Source: Chitinophagaceae bacterium (GTDB lineage Bacteria > Bacteroidota > Bacteroidia > Chitinophagales > Chitinophagaceae). From it: a stretch of 47,611 nt of DNA. The notes below the pieces were generated by a model. The model worked only from the letters and a program-made list of their open reading frames with translations. It searched no databases and was not told the origin of the DNA. How positions within the stretch are numbered: the first letter of the stretch is position 1; each line of letters starts with the position of its first letter. The DNA lies in NCBI GenBank assembly GCA_947456825.1, contig CANGTM010000006.1, forward strand, positions 1-47,611. Reading direction: 5' to 3'. The translations under genes were made by a program, and so were the position numbers. This document shows, piece after piece, positions 1 to 7,267 of this stretch.

Positions 1-636
1 CAGCGTTTCTTGCTGCTGCGTTTCATTAATCGCTATTATACCCAGCGCTACATGTGGGAGGATGCCATCTTTGTACACTTATATGAAAAATATTTTTCGA
101 ATAAGACCTACTCGTGGCTGGGGGAGCAGGGCAAAAAGACCATCACCGACAGGGCGTATAGTTTAATGGCCAATATTCTGGGTACGCCTGCATCGGATAT
201 TGAATTACCTGATTCAACGGGCCGAACGGCAACGCTTTACGGATTAAAGAAAGATTTTACGCTGGTGGTATTCTGGGACCCCACTTGCGGACATTGCAAA
301 GAGACGCTTCCCAAGATCGATTCTGTCTATGTGCAGCGTTGGAAAAAAGAAAATATAGGCATTTATGCCGTGGCCAAAGAGACCGAAGGCACGCGGGCGG
401 ATTGGCTTCGTTTTATTGCCGATAAGAAGATCGGTAATTGGAGCCATGTGTATTACAGCAAAGAGGCCGAAAAGAATCGGGTAGAAAAAGGCATTCCTGG
501 TTATTCGCAGTTGTACGACGTGCAGTCTTTTCCTACACTTTACTTGTTGGATAAGGACAAGCGCATCATTGCCAAAAAGCTATCTTACGAGCAGATCGAT
601 GAAATAATCCAGCTCAAGAAAAAGGACAGTAAATAA
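1..636 (+). CDS. Thioredoxin-like (TlpA/redoxin-type) protein, 5' end cut off
   Basis: The frame is open to the first base of the window, so the N-terminus and any signal peptide lie outside. About 211 residues are visible. The second half is a thioredoxin fold: a C-G-H-C redox motif in the context FWDPTCGHC near visible residue 96, followed about 75 residues later by the cis-proline motif SFPTLYLLD. The first 60 residues are helical and resemble the region preceding the redoxin domain in Bacteroidota proteins of the DUF5106/TlpA type. Such proteins are usually periplasmic or lipid-anchored thiol-disulfide reductases; that location is inferred because the leader is not visible. The substrate is unknown. 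It ends 50 bases before the convergent metF stop codon. Confidence 0.8.
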   Translation, partial: QRFLLLRFINRYYTQRYMWEDAIFVHLYEKYFSNKTYSWLGEQGKKTITDRAYSLMANILGTPASDIELPDSTGRTATLYGLKKDFTLVVFWDPTCGHCKETLPKIDSVYVQRWKKENIGIYAVAKETEGTRADWLRFIADKKIGNWSHVYYSKEAEKNRVEKGIPGYSQLYDVQSFPTLYLLDKDKRIIAKKLSYEQIDEIIQLKKKDSK

Positions 637-686
637 AGGTTAAGCGTTCTCTCGGTCAGGCCCTGCTTTGATCGGCATTTCGTTGA

Positions 687-1637
687 TCAAATATCTTTTA
701 CCACATCGGCTACCAGCAGCGGGCGGCCCAATGTATAATAGTGCAGTACGGGTACACCGGCTTTCTTTAATTCGCGCGATTGCATCAACAACCATTCTTT
801 TCCTACCAATTCCACATCGGCATCTGTCTTGCATTTTTGAACGGCATTGGCCAGCTCGGGTGGAAGATCGATATGAAAAGTCTTGGGAAGTACGGTCAAT
901 TGTTTTTTGGAGTAGATGGGTTTTAAGCCGGGTATGATGGGCACGGTAATGCCGATTTCGCGGCAGGCCTTTACAAAACCGTGGTATTTGGCATTGTCGA
1001 AGAACATCTGGGTTACAATATAGTCGGCGCCTGCTTCTACTTTTTGTTTTAAGTGACGCAGGTCGGTATCCATATTAGGGGCCTCGAAATGTTTTTCGGG
1101 ATAGCCGGCCACTCCAATACAAAATCGTGTCTTTTGCGTATCCTTAAGTTCCTCTTCGATATAGATGCCGTTATTGAGGGCAGAGACCTGTTGCAACAGA
1201 TCGACCGCATAGCGGTGACCTCCCGGTTCAGGTTCAAAGGCCGATTCATTTTTGGCGGCATCTCCGCGCAGTACCAACACATTATCGATTCCCAGGTAAT
1301 GTAAGTTGATGAGGGCATCCTCGGTCTCGTTGATGCTAAATCCGCCACAGATCAAGTGGGGTACCGTATCAACATTGTATTTATTCATGATGGCCGCACA
1401 AATACTTTCTGTACCCGGACGTTTGCGCACCACTACTTTTTCGAAACTGCCATCGGCCCTTTTTTTGAACACATGCTCCGAGCGGTGATAGGTAACATTG
1501 ATAAAGGCCGGTTTAAAGGCCATCAGCGGGTCAAGATGTTTGTACAACGCCCCAATACCTTTACCCTTGAGCGGGGGTAACACCTCAAAGGAAATGAGCG
1601 TGTCTTTGGCCTGGTTGATGTGTTCGATGACTTTCAT
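687..1637 (-). CDS. metF: 5,10-methylenetetrahydrofolate reductase
   Basis: Flavoprotein that reduces 5,10-methylene-THF to 5-methyl-THF, the methyl donor for methionine synthesis, in the cytoplasm. The 316-residue protein has the family's N-terminal strand ISFEVLPP with the conserved Glu18, the NVTYHRSE segment, VPHLICGG, the folate/FAD region DNVLVLRGD and the [10 protein letters not shown] strand. Length fits the family (about 300-320). An in-frame ATG exists 12 bases upstream at 1649, but it lies only one base after a TAnnTTTG promoter core at 1651-1658, so it would fall before or at the likely transcription start. The ATG at 1637, giving MKVIEHI, also matches the usual family N-terminus. 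It is a single-gene unit, divergent from lptB. Confidence 0.95.
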   Translation of the reverse strand: MKVIEHINQAKDTLISFEVLPPLKGKGIGALYKHLDPLMAFKPAFINVTYHRSEHVFKKRADGSFEKVVVRKRPGTESICAAIMNKYNVDTVPHLICGGFSINETEDALINLHYLGIDNVLVLRGDAAKNESAFEPEPGGHRYAVDLLQQVSALNNGIYIEEELKDTQKTRFCIGVAGYPEKHFEAPNMDTDLRHLKQKVEAGADYIVTQMFFDNAKYHGFVKACREIGITVPIIPGLKPIYSKKQLTVLPKTFHIDLPPELANAVQKCKTDADVELVGKEWLLMQSRELKKAGVPVLHYYTLGRPLLVADVVKDI

Positions 1638-1650
1638 AGGTACGGGCATG

Positions 1651-1658
1651 CAAACTTA
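1651..1658 (-). promoter_or_regulatory. Bacteroidota -7 promoter core (TAAGTTTG) of metF
   Basis: Read on the minus strand, this is an exact match to the Bacteroidota sigma-70 -7 consensus TAnnTTTG, 13 bases before the ATG at 1637. It supports the shorter metF start. No convincing -33 element was identified. Confidence 0.5.
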
Positions 1659-1739
1659 GCGTACTCGATCTTCATCACAAAGAATCAACCCGCATTTGTT
1701 AAAAGAGCAGGGCCGTTGGCTGGTGCCGTGCCGATGGCT

Positions 1740-1747
1740 TACATTTG
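1740..1747 (+). promoter_or_regulatory. Bacteroidota -7 promoter core (TACATTTG) of lptB
   Basis: Exact TAnnTTTG only 4 bases before the lptB ATG at 1752. A TTG at 1716-1718, 21 bases upstream, fits the -33 element. The expected transcription start falls on or next to the start codon, so the mRNA would be leaderless or nearly so. Confidence 0.5.
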
Positions 1748-1751
1748 TTGT

Positions 1752-2531
1752 ATGCAATTGACCATTAGCACCCGCTCTCTGGTTAAACGATATGGAAGCA
1801 GGACCGTTGTAGACCGGGTATCTTTTGAAGTTCGGCAAGGGGAGATCGTGGGTTTGCTGGGTCCTAACGGAGCTGGCAAGACTACCTCTTTTTACCAGGT
1901 GGTGGGATTGATCAAACCCGATGAAGGGCAGGTCTTTTTAAATGATCAGGATATCACCGCATTACCGATGTACAAAAGGGCCCAGATGGGGATCGGCTAT
2001 TTGCCGCAAGAGGCTTCGGTATTTAGAAAGCTGAGCGTGGAAGATAACATCGCCGCCGTGCTCGAAATGACCCGTCTCAGTAAACAACAACAAAAAGATA
2101 AATTGGAGCGCCTGCTCAGTGAGTTTCGACTGCAACATGTGCGTAAGAGCAATGGGGATGTGTTGAGTGGAGGGGAAAGAAGAAGGACCGAAATTGCCAG
2201 GGCCTTGTCGGTCGACCCTACCTTTATTTTACTGGATGAGCCTTTTGCGGGTATCGATCCAATTGCAGTGGAGGACATTCAAGCCATTGTAGCCAAGCTT
2301 AAGTATAAGAACATCGGCATCTTGATCACCGATCATAATGTAACGGAAACGCTTTCGATCTGTGATCGCGCCTACCTGCTTATTGAAGGCAAGATCTTTA
2401 AGCACGGTACGGCCGAGGAACTGGCGCAAGACGAGCAGGTACGCAAGTTGTATCTGGGTCGCAACTTTGAACTGCGTCGCAAGGATTGGATTCACGAAGA
2501 GGCCCAGCAACAATCAGGCATTTCCATTTGA
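1752..2531 (+). CDS. lptB: LPS export ABC transporter ATP-binding protein LptB
   Basis: Cytoplasmic ATPase of the Lpt machine, which drives lipopolysaccharide from the inner membrane to the outer membrane through LptFG and LptC. The 259-residue protein has every ABC motif: Walker A GPNGAGKT (37-44), Q-loop Q86, signature LSGGE (138-142), Walker B FILLDE (158-163) and switch H195. The segment [14 protein letters not shown] followed by VGLI and the run [15 protein letters not shown] are typical of LptB rather than of other ABC ATPases. The reading frame is open further upstream to 1620, but those residues run across the metF promoter region and match no family; ATG 1752 gives the normal N-terminus. 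It is followed after 6 bases by the adenosine deaminase gene. Confidence 0.93.
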   Translation: MQLTISTRSLVKRYGSRTVVDRVSFEVRQGEIVGLLGPNGAGKTTSFYQVVGLIKPDEGQVFLNDQDITALPMYKRAQMGIGYLPQEASVFRKLSVEDNIAAVLEMTRLSKQQQKDKLERLLSEFRLQHVRKSNGDVLSGGERRRTEIARALSVDPTFILLDEPFAGIDPIAVEDIQAIVAKLKYKNIGILITDHNVTETLSICDRAYLLIEGKIFKHGTAEELAQDEQVRKLYLGRNFELRRKDWIHEEAQQQSGISI

Positions 2532-2537
2532 TGGCCC

Positions 2538-3524
2538 ATGAACTACGCGCAGCTTCCAAAAATAGAATTACACCTGCATCTCGATTGCAGCCTGAGCTAT
2601 TCGGTGGTTCATGCCATCGATAACACCATTTCCGAAGAGCAGTATCAAAAAGAATTTGTGGCTCCGCCCGTGTGTGCCGACTTGCGCGATTATCTGACGC
2701 GTGCTGTTAAGGGTTTTTCTTTAATGCAAACGCCCGCACAATTGCGATTGGTGACCCTCGACCTATTGGCCCAGCTTGAAGCAGATCAAGTGATCTATGC
2801 CGAGATCCGTTTCGCCCCTTTGTTGCACACACAACAAGGCCTGTCTTCTGCGCAGGTGGTCGAAGCCGTGCAAGCTGCATTACAAGAAGGTGTCGGCAGA
2901 TACAAAGTGACCGCAAGGTTAATTCTGTGCACACTTCGCCATTTTACAGAGGAGCAAAGTCTGGAAACAGCCTTATTGACTCGGCAATTTTTTGGAAAGG
3001 GCTGGGTAGCCGGCTTTGATATGGCCGGAGATGAGGCAGGTTTTGGAGTGCTCGCACACAAAAAGGCATTTGCCTTGATAAAGGAAAGCGGGATACCGTT
3101 TACGGTTCATTCAGGAGAAGCAGCCGGACCGGGCAGTATGTGGGAAGTGATCCGCGAGTTAGCCCCGCAGCGTATCGGCCATGGGGTGCGAAGCATCGAG
3201 GATCCCACGTTGGTGCAATATCTACTGCGGGAGCGGATCCATTTGGAGGTTTGCCCTACCAGCAATTTGCAAACCAATATCTTTTCTTCCATGCAAGGGC
3301 ATTCACTGGGTGCTTTGTATAGCACAGGGGTCTCGCTTAGTATCTCTACCGACGCTCGTATGATTACACCGGTTACACTTAGCAGTGAGTATCATCGGGT
3401 GGCTGAGGTATTTGGCTGGGGTCGAAAGGAGTTCTTGAACTGCAACCTCCAGGCCTTGCAGGTTGCTTTTGTAGAAGAGGAAGTGCGCACCATGTTACGA
3501 CAACGATTATTATTGGCCTATTGA
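2538..3524 (+). CDS. add: Adenosine deaminase family protein
   Basis: Zinc-dependent amidohydrolase expected to convert adenosine or a related purine to the inosine form (purine salvage, cytoplasm). Over 328 residues the metal and catalytic positions are present: H12 and H14 in HLHLDCSL, H191 and E194 in TVHSGE, H215 in RIGHG and D272 in the STD motif. Two departures from the textbook enzyme are the Cys in HLHLDCS, where many have Gly, and Ala273 in STDAR, where animal and enterobacterial enzymes have a second Asp that contacts the purine. The substrate could therefore differ (adenine or a modified nucleoside). The gene starts 6 bases after lptB and ends in a terminator-like hairpin. Confidence 0.85.
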   Translation: MNYAQLPKIELHLHLDCSLSYSVVHAIDNTISEEQYQKEFVAPPVCADLRDYLTRAVKGFSLMQTPAQLRLVTLDLLAQLEADQVIYAEIRFAPLLHTQQGLSSAQVVEAVQAALQEGVGRYKVTARLILCTLRHFTEEQSLETALLTRQFFGKGWVAGFDMAGDEAGFGVLAHKKAFALIKESGIPFTVHSGEAAGPGSMWEVIRELAPQRIGHGVRSIEDPTLVQYLLRERIHLEVCPTSNLQTNIFSSMQGHSLGALYSTGVSLSISTDARMITPVTLSSEYHRVAEVFGWGRKEFLNCNLQALQVAFVEEEVRTMLRQRLLLAY

Positions 3525-3539
3525 TGGCCATTTTTTTTT
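3514..3539 (+). terminator. Hairpin plus T9 run at the end of the adenosine deaminase gene
   Basis: TGGCC (3514-3518) and GGCCA (3526-3530) form a 5-bp stem with a 7-base loop, directly followed by nine T (3531-3539). The stop codon TGA (3522-3524) sits in the loop. The geometry is that of an intrinsic terminator, though the stem is short. It would separate lptB-add from the GH3 gene. Confidence 0.45.
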
Positions 3540-3554
3540 AATTTGGTAGTAGCC

Positions 3555-5081
3555 ATGAAACTTTTGTCTCCTGCCATATCATCGTTGGCTCGCTTGCGTT
3601 CCTGGCGAATAGACGCTTGGCGCAACAATCCAATCGATGCCCAACGGGAAGTATTACAAGATCTGGTCACCTCGGCTCAATATACCGAGCTGGGCAGACG
3701 CTACGATTTTGCCCGCCTATTCTCGGTCAAGTCCTTTAAAGAGGCCGTTCCTATTCATGAATATGACGATCTGAAGCCCTACATAGAGCGTATCATGCAA
3801 GGTGAGCAGGGGTTATTGTGGAATACGCCCATTCATTGGTTTGCTAAGAGTAGTGGAACCACCAGCGACAAAAGCAAGTTTATTCCGGTTAGCGAAGAGA
3901 GTTTGCAAGATGGGCATTACCGTGCTTCCAAAGACGTACTATCGTTATACTATTTGAGAAAACCTGACTCTGAGTTGTTGACAGGAAAAGGACTTATCAT
4001 TGGGGGGAGTCATACCATCAATCCTCTAAACGAAGAGGCGCAGTACGGCGACCTGAGCGCTGTGTTGCTGCAGAATTCCCCTTTCTGGGGTCATTGGCTT
4101 CGAACCCCTCATTTGGATATTGCTTTGATGGATGAATGGGAGTCGAAGATCGAAAAATTGGCAGCCAGTACGATCAAGGAAAATGTAACTTCTATTTCTG
4201 GCGTGCCTACCTGGACGCTGGTCTTGTTTAATCGCATATTGGAGCTAACCGGTTGCCGAACTATTTCGGAAGTGTGGCCTTCGCTCGAATTATATATGCA
4301 TGGAGGCGTTTCTTTTACTCCGTATCGCGAGCAATTTTCTAAATGGATCGGCCGAGATATCCAGTATCTGGATATGTACAATGCCAGTGAGGGTTTCTTT
4401 GCCGCGCAGGACGATCCATTGGAGCCAGGTATGTTGCTTTTCACCGATCATGGGGTATTTATGGAATTTATGCCGGTAGAGGAATATGGGTCGGCCGCTC
4501 CTCGCACCATCGGGCTTAGCGATGTCGAGATCGGCCGTCAGTATGCTCCTGTCATTAGTACCAATGCGGGTCTTTGGCGGTATTTACTGGGCGATACCAT
4601 CGAGTTTACGACGCTCAGACCTTTTCGGGTAAAAGTATCGGGGCGGTTAAAACATTTTATCAATGCCTTTGGCGAGGAGGTGATCGTAGACAATACCGAT
4701 CGGGCATTGGCAGAGGCCTGTCGACAAACTGGCGCCATTGTGATGGATTATACGGCAGCCCCGATTTACTTCAATGAGCGGGTGCAAGGGGCGCACCAGT
4801 GGTTGATAGAGTTTGAGCAAGCGCCCGAAAGGCTCGACCTGTTTACAGAGGTCTTGGATAAGGCATTGCAACAACTGAATAGCGACTACGAAGCCAAGCG
4901 GTACAGGGACATCGCATTGGGTTTGCCCCAAGTGCAGTCGTTGCCACGGGGAACCTTTTCGAATTGGTTGCGACAAAAAGGAAAACTCGGGGGCCAGCAC
5001 AAAGTACCTCGGTTGAGCAATGATCGCAACATGATCGAAGATATTTTACAGCTGAATACTGCTACATTTGCCTCATCCTAA
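3555..5081 (+). CDS. GH3 family acyl-acid amido synthetase-like protein
   Basis: Member of the GH3 branch of the ANL adenylate-forming enzymes, known in plants for joining auxin or jasmonate to amino acids; the bacterial role is largely unknown. The 508-residue protein shows the three nucleotide-binding motifs: SSGTTSDKSKFIP (99-111), YNASEGFF (275-282) and, after WRYLLGD (341-347), GRLKHFINAFGEE (363-375). The expected chemistry is ATP-dependent adenylation of a carboxylic acid and transfer to an amine. A TTG at 3543 is an alternative start, but ATG 3555 gives a normal N-terminus. A near-consensus box (TAATTTGG) lies just upstream. It is followed 9 bases later by fabG, hinting at a lipid or acyl substrate; that link is inference. 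Confidence 0.88.
   Translation: MKLLSPAISSLARLRSWRIDAWRNNPIDAQREVLQDLVTSAQYTELGRRYDFARLFSVKSFKEAVPIHEYDDLKPYIERIMQGEQGLLWNTPIHWFAKSSGTTSDKSKFIPVSEESLQDGHYRASKDVLSLYYLRKPDSELLTGKGLIIGGSHTINPLNEEAQYGDLSAVLLQNSPFWGHWLRTPHLDIALMDEWESKIEKLAASTIKENVTSISGVPTWTLVLFNRILELTGCRTISEVWPSLELYMHGGVSFTPYREQFSKWIGRDIQYLDMYNASEGFFAAQDDPLEPGMLLFTDHGVFMEFMPVEEYGSAAPRTIGLSDVEIGRQYAPVISTNAGLWRYLLGDTIEFTTLRPFRVKVSGRLKHFINAFGEEVIVDNTDRALAEACRQTGAIVMDYTAAPIYFNERVQGAHQWLIEFEQAPERLDLFTEVLDKALQQLNSDYEAKRYRDIALGLPQVQSLPRGTFSNWLRQKGKLGGQHKVPRLSNDRNMIEDILQLNTATFASS
5063..5070 (+). promoter_or_regulatory. Possible -7 promoter core (TACATTTG) of fabG inside the GH3 gene
   Basis: Exact TAnnTTTG within the last codons of the GH3 gene and 20 bases before the fabG ATG, the same spacing seen at other genes here. 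It may give fabG its own promoter. Because it is coding sequence, chance is more likely than at intergenic boxes. Confidence 0.35.
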
Positions 5082-5090
5082 ATTCTTTTT

Positions 5091-5846
5091 ATGAAACTAC
5101 TCGACAATAAAGTGGCGATCGTAACCGGAGGTGCCCGGGGAATAGGAGAGGGGATCGTCCGTCTCTTTGCCGCACAAGGGGCACATGTAGCTTTCACGTA
5201 CGTAAGTGAGGGCAGTGCCGAGAGGGCGGCATCGTTAGCAGCCTCTTTACAAGAAACAGGGGTCAAGGTAAAGGCTTACCAGAGTAATGCATCCGATGCG
5301 CAGGCCTGCGAAGCACTGGTCGCCGAAGTAATGAAAGAATTCGGCACCATCGATATTTGTGTCAACAATGCAGGTATCTCCAAGGATAATCTGTTAATGC
5401 GTATGACCAATGAGCAATGGGAGGAAGTGATGCAGGTCAATCTCAATAGTGTCTTTTACATGACCAAGCAAGTGATCCGTCCGATGATGAAAGCACGTTC
5501 GGGCTCCATCATCAATATGAGTTCGGTGATCGGCGAAATGGGGAATGCGGGGCAAAGCAGTTATGCCGCCAGCAAAGCCGGTATTATCGGGTTCACCAAG
5601 TCGATAGCTAAAGAGTTGGGTAGCCGTAACATTCGTTGTAATGCTATTGCACCGGGTTTTGTAGAGACCGATATGACACAATATTTGCAAGCGGGTGAAG
5701 CGGCCGAAAAATATAAGGCCGGTATACCCCTTGGCCGATTTGCATCGGCTGCCGATATTGCCAACGTTACGTTGTTTTTAGCGTCCGATCTGTCGGCCTA
5801 TGTTACAGGTCAAACGATCAGTGCCTGCGGCGGGTTGAATATCTAA
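5091..5846 (+). CDS. fabG: 3-oxoacyl-ACP reductase (short-chain dehydrogenase)
   Basis: NADPH-dependent reductase of 3-oxoacyl-ACP in the fatty acid elongation cycle, cytoplasmic and normally tetrameric. The 251-residue protein is a complete classical SDR: cofactor loop TGGARGIG (12-19), NNAG (92-95), and catalytic tetrad N118, S145, Y158 and K162 (YAASK). The C-terminal ASDLSAYVTGQ followed by GG near the end is characteristic of FabG. The only mild oddity is ISACGG where most FabG proteins have a D-G-G. It follows the GH3 gene after 9 bases and meets the convergent glycosylase gene with a 3-base gap. A paralogous SDR of another acyl substrate cannot be excluded because Bacteroidota carry several. 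Confidence 0.88.
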   Translation: MKLLDNKVAIVTGGARGIGEGIVRLFAAQGAHVAFTYVSEGSAERAASLAASLQETGVKVKAYQSNASDAQACEALVAEVMKEFGTIDICVNNAGISKDNLLMRMTNEQWEEVMQVNLNSVFYMTKQVIRPMMKARSGSIINMSSVIGEMGNAGQSSYAASKAGIIGFTKSIAKELGSRNIRCNAIAPGFVETDMTQYLQAGEAAEKYKAGIPLGRFASAADIANVTLFLASDLSAYVTGQTISACGGLNI

Positions 5847-5849
5847 TGG

Positions 5850-6497
5850 TTAGTGACTGACGCGTGCGCCTTTTTCTTGCATGTAGGCGTGCCATAAAAT
5901 AAAAGCTGCCATACTGCGGTAGGGTTTCCATTTGGAAGCTACAGCCAGCATTCTCTCTTTAGATACGGTTGCACGCATCCTTTTTGTTCTTTTTAAGCTA
6001 TTGACCAGCGCTATATCTCCGAGTGGAAATTGGTTGGTTCTTCGCAGGGCATGCATCAGGTATACATCGATGGTCCAGGGTCCGATCCCCTTGAGCGGAA
6101 TTAATTGGTCAAAGACCTCTTGATCGCTGTAATGTTCCATCTTGCGCAAGCTGATTTTTTTTTCAATAATAGCTTGTGCCAGTCCTCTTGCGTATACGAT
6201 CTTTTGTCGGGTAAAATAACAGTCGCGCAGCTCCTGATCGGTAAGTGCCATTATTTTTTTAGGGGTTACGATGCCCACTTTTTTTCGCAAGCGTTCGAAC
6301 GCCGCATAGGCCGCCGCCAGAGAGACCTGCTGCTCTAAGATGGAGAGCACCAGCGTTTGAAATGTGTTAGGCCTTATCCATGGGCGAGGATATCCGTGTT
6401 TGTGCAAGATCTGCTGCAGATCGGCATCGCGGGCCGCCACTAAATCGCAAAGCGCGTTAAAGTTTTGTTCCGTGTAGCAAAGCAGGGGAGCTTTCAT
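5850..6497 (-). CDS. AlkA-like DNA-3-methyladenine glycosylase (HhH-GPD)
   Basis: Base-excision repair glycosylase expected to remove alkylated purines. In 215 residues it shows the helix-hairpin-helix (LIPLKGIGPWT, about 132-142) followed by the catalytic aspartate D161 in FPLGDIAL, the order found in the HhH-GPD superfamily. There is no C-terminal iron-sulfur cysteine cluster, so it is not an EndoIII or MutY type. The N-terminal AlkA domain of E. coli is absent, as in the shorter MAG/AlkA2 type. Its ATG overlaps the end of the enoyl-CoA hydratase gene by 4 bases (6494-6497), so the two are translationally coupled although their functions are unrelated. Confidence 0.85.
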   Translation of the reverse strand: MKAPLLCYTEQNFNALCDLVAARDADLQQILHKHGYPRPWIRPNTFQTLVLSILEQQVSLAAAYAAFERLRKKVGIVTPKKIMALTDQELRDCYFTRQKIVYARGLAQAIIEKKISLRKMEHYSDQEVFDQLIPLKGIGPWTIDVYLMHALRRTNQFPLGDIALVNSLKRTKRMRATVSKERMLAVASKWKPYRSMAAFILWHAYMQEKGARVSH

Positions 6498-7261
6498 TTT
6501 TTTATAAATCGCTCTATGGCTTTTTTACTCTCTTCGGTCAGCAGCAGTCGACCACTGATAGAAGCCCGGTGTTGTAGTAGTTGGGTCCAGTGTTCGGTTC
6601 CTTCCCAGCAGATCTTCTTGATCTCTTTTAGAGCAGCGGGACTGCTTTTTAGCAATTGTGCCACCAATCGATTGACCCCTTCATCTAAGCCGGCTATATC
6701 TTCGAAAAGTTCTGCAAACAATCCTCGCTGGTGTGCCCATGCAGCGCTACGCCATTCGGTGGCATCCAGGGCCAATTGCGAAAAAGCAGAGACGCCTATT
6801 TTTCTTTCTACGGCAGGACCCACTACGAACGGGCCAATTCCTACCGCCAATTCACTGAGCTTAACCTGTGCGCTGTCGGTGGCGAGTGCATAATCTACCG
6901 CTGCGGCCAGTCCCACTCCTCCACCTACGCATTTGCCTTGTATTCGTCCAATGACGGGAATGGGACAGGTTCTGATGGCATTGATCACTTCAGCAAATCC
7001 GCTAAAAAAGCGGAGACCCTCTGCTGCGGTGGTAATGGAGGCGAGTTCATCGAACGAGGCGCCGGCACAAAAGACCTTTTCTCCGCCACTGCGTAGCAAT
7101 ACGAGGTTGATCTCGGGATCTTCACCGGCTGCCGTAATGGAGGCGGCTAGCTGTGTAAGTAAGGTACGGGGCAACGAATTGCTTTGCGGATGATAGAACT
7201 CTACGACTTGGAGCGATCCTTGTCGGGTAGAGGTAACGTAGGCGGTATCCATAGTACTCAT
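6494..7261 (-). CDS. Enoyl-CoA hydratase/isomerase family protein
   Basis: Crotonase-fold enzyme of 255 residues. Visible are the CoA/oxyanion-hole segment GEKVFCAGASFDEL (about 59-72) and the second oxyanion segment GKCVGGGVGLA. Of the two catalytic glutamates of true hydratases, the one in the SELAVGIGP segment is present, but the GGGxEL glutamate is replaced by Gly (GGGVGLA), as in several isomerases and methylglutaconyl-type hydratases. The reaction is therefore uncertain. It begins 6 bases after the paaZ stop codon, so a role in the same phenylacetyl-CoA or aromatic ring-cleavage pathway (PaaF/PaaG-like) is the most economical guess. A second ATG at 7252 is possible. Confidence 0.82.
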   Translation of the reverse strand: MSTMDTAYVTSTRQGSLQVVEFYHPQSNSLPRTLLTQLAASITAAGEDPEINLVLLRSGGEKVFCAGASFDELASITTAAEGLRFFSGFAEVINAIRTCPIPVIGRIQGKCVGGGVGLAAAVDYALATDSAQVKLSELAVGIGPFVVGPAVERKIGVSAFSQLALDATEWRSAAWAHQRGLFAELFEDIAGLDEGVNRLVAQLLKSSPAALKEIKKICWEGTEHWTQLLQHRASISGRLLLTEESKKAIERFIKK

Positions 7262-7267
7262 ATGCTG

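Noticed and set aside
1620-1751. N-terminal extension of LptB by 44 residues
   Set aside because: It would run back into the metF start and across both promoters, and LptB proteins begin at the residue encoded at 1752.
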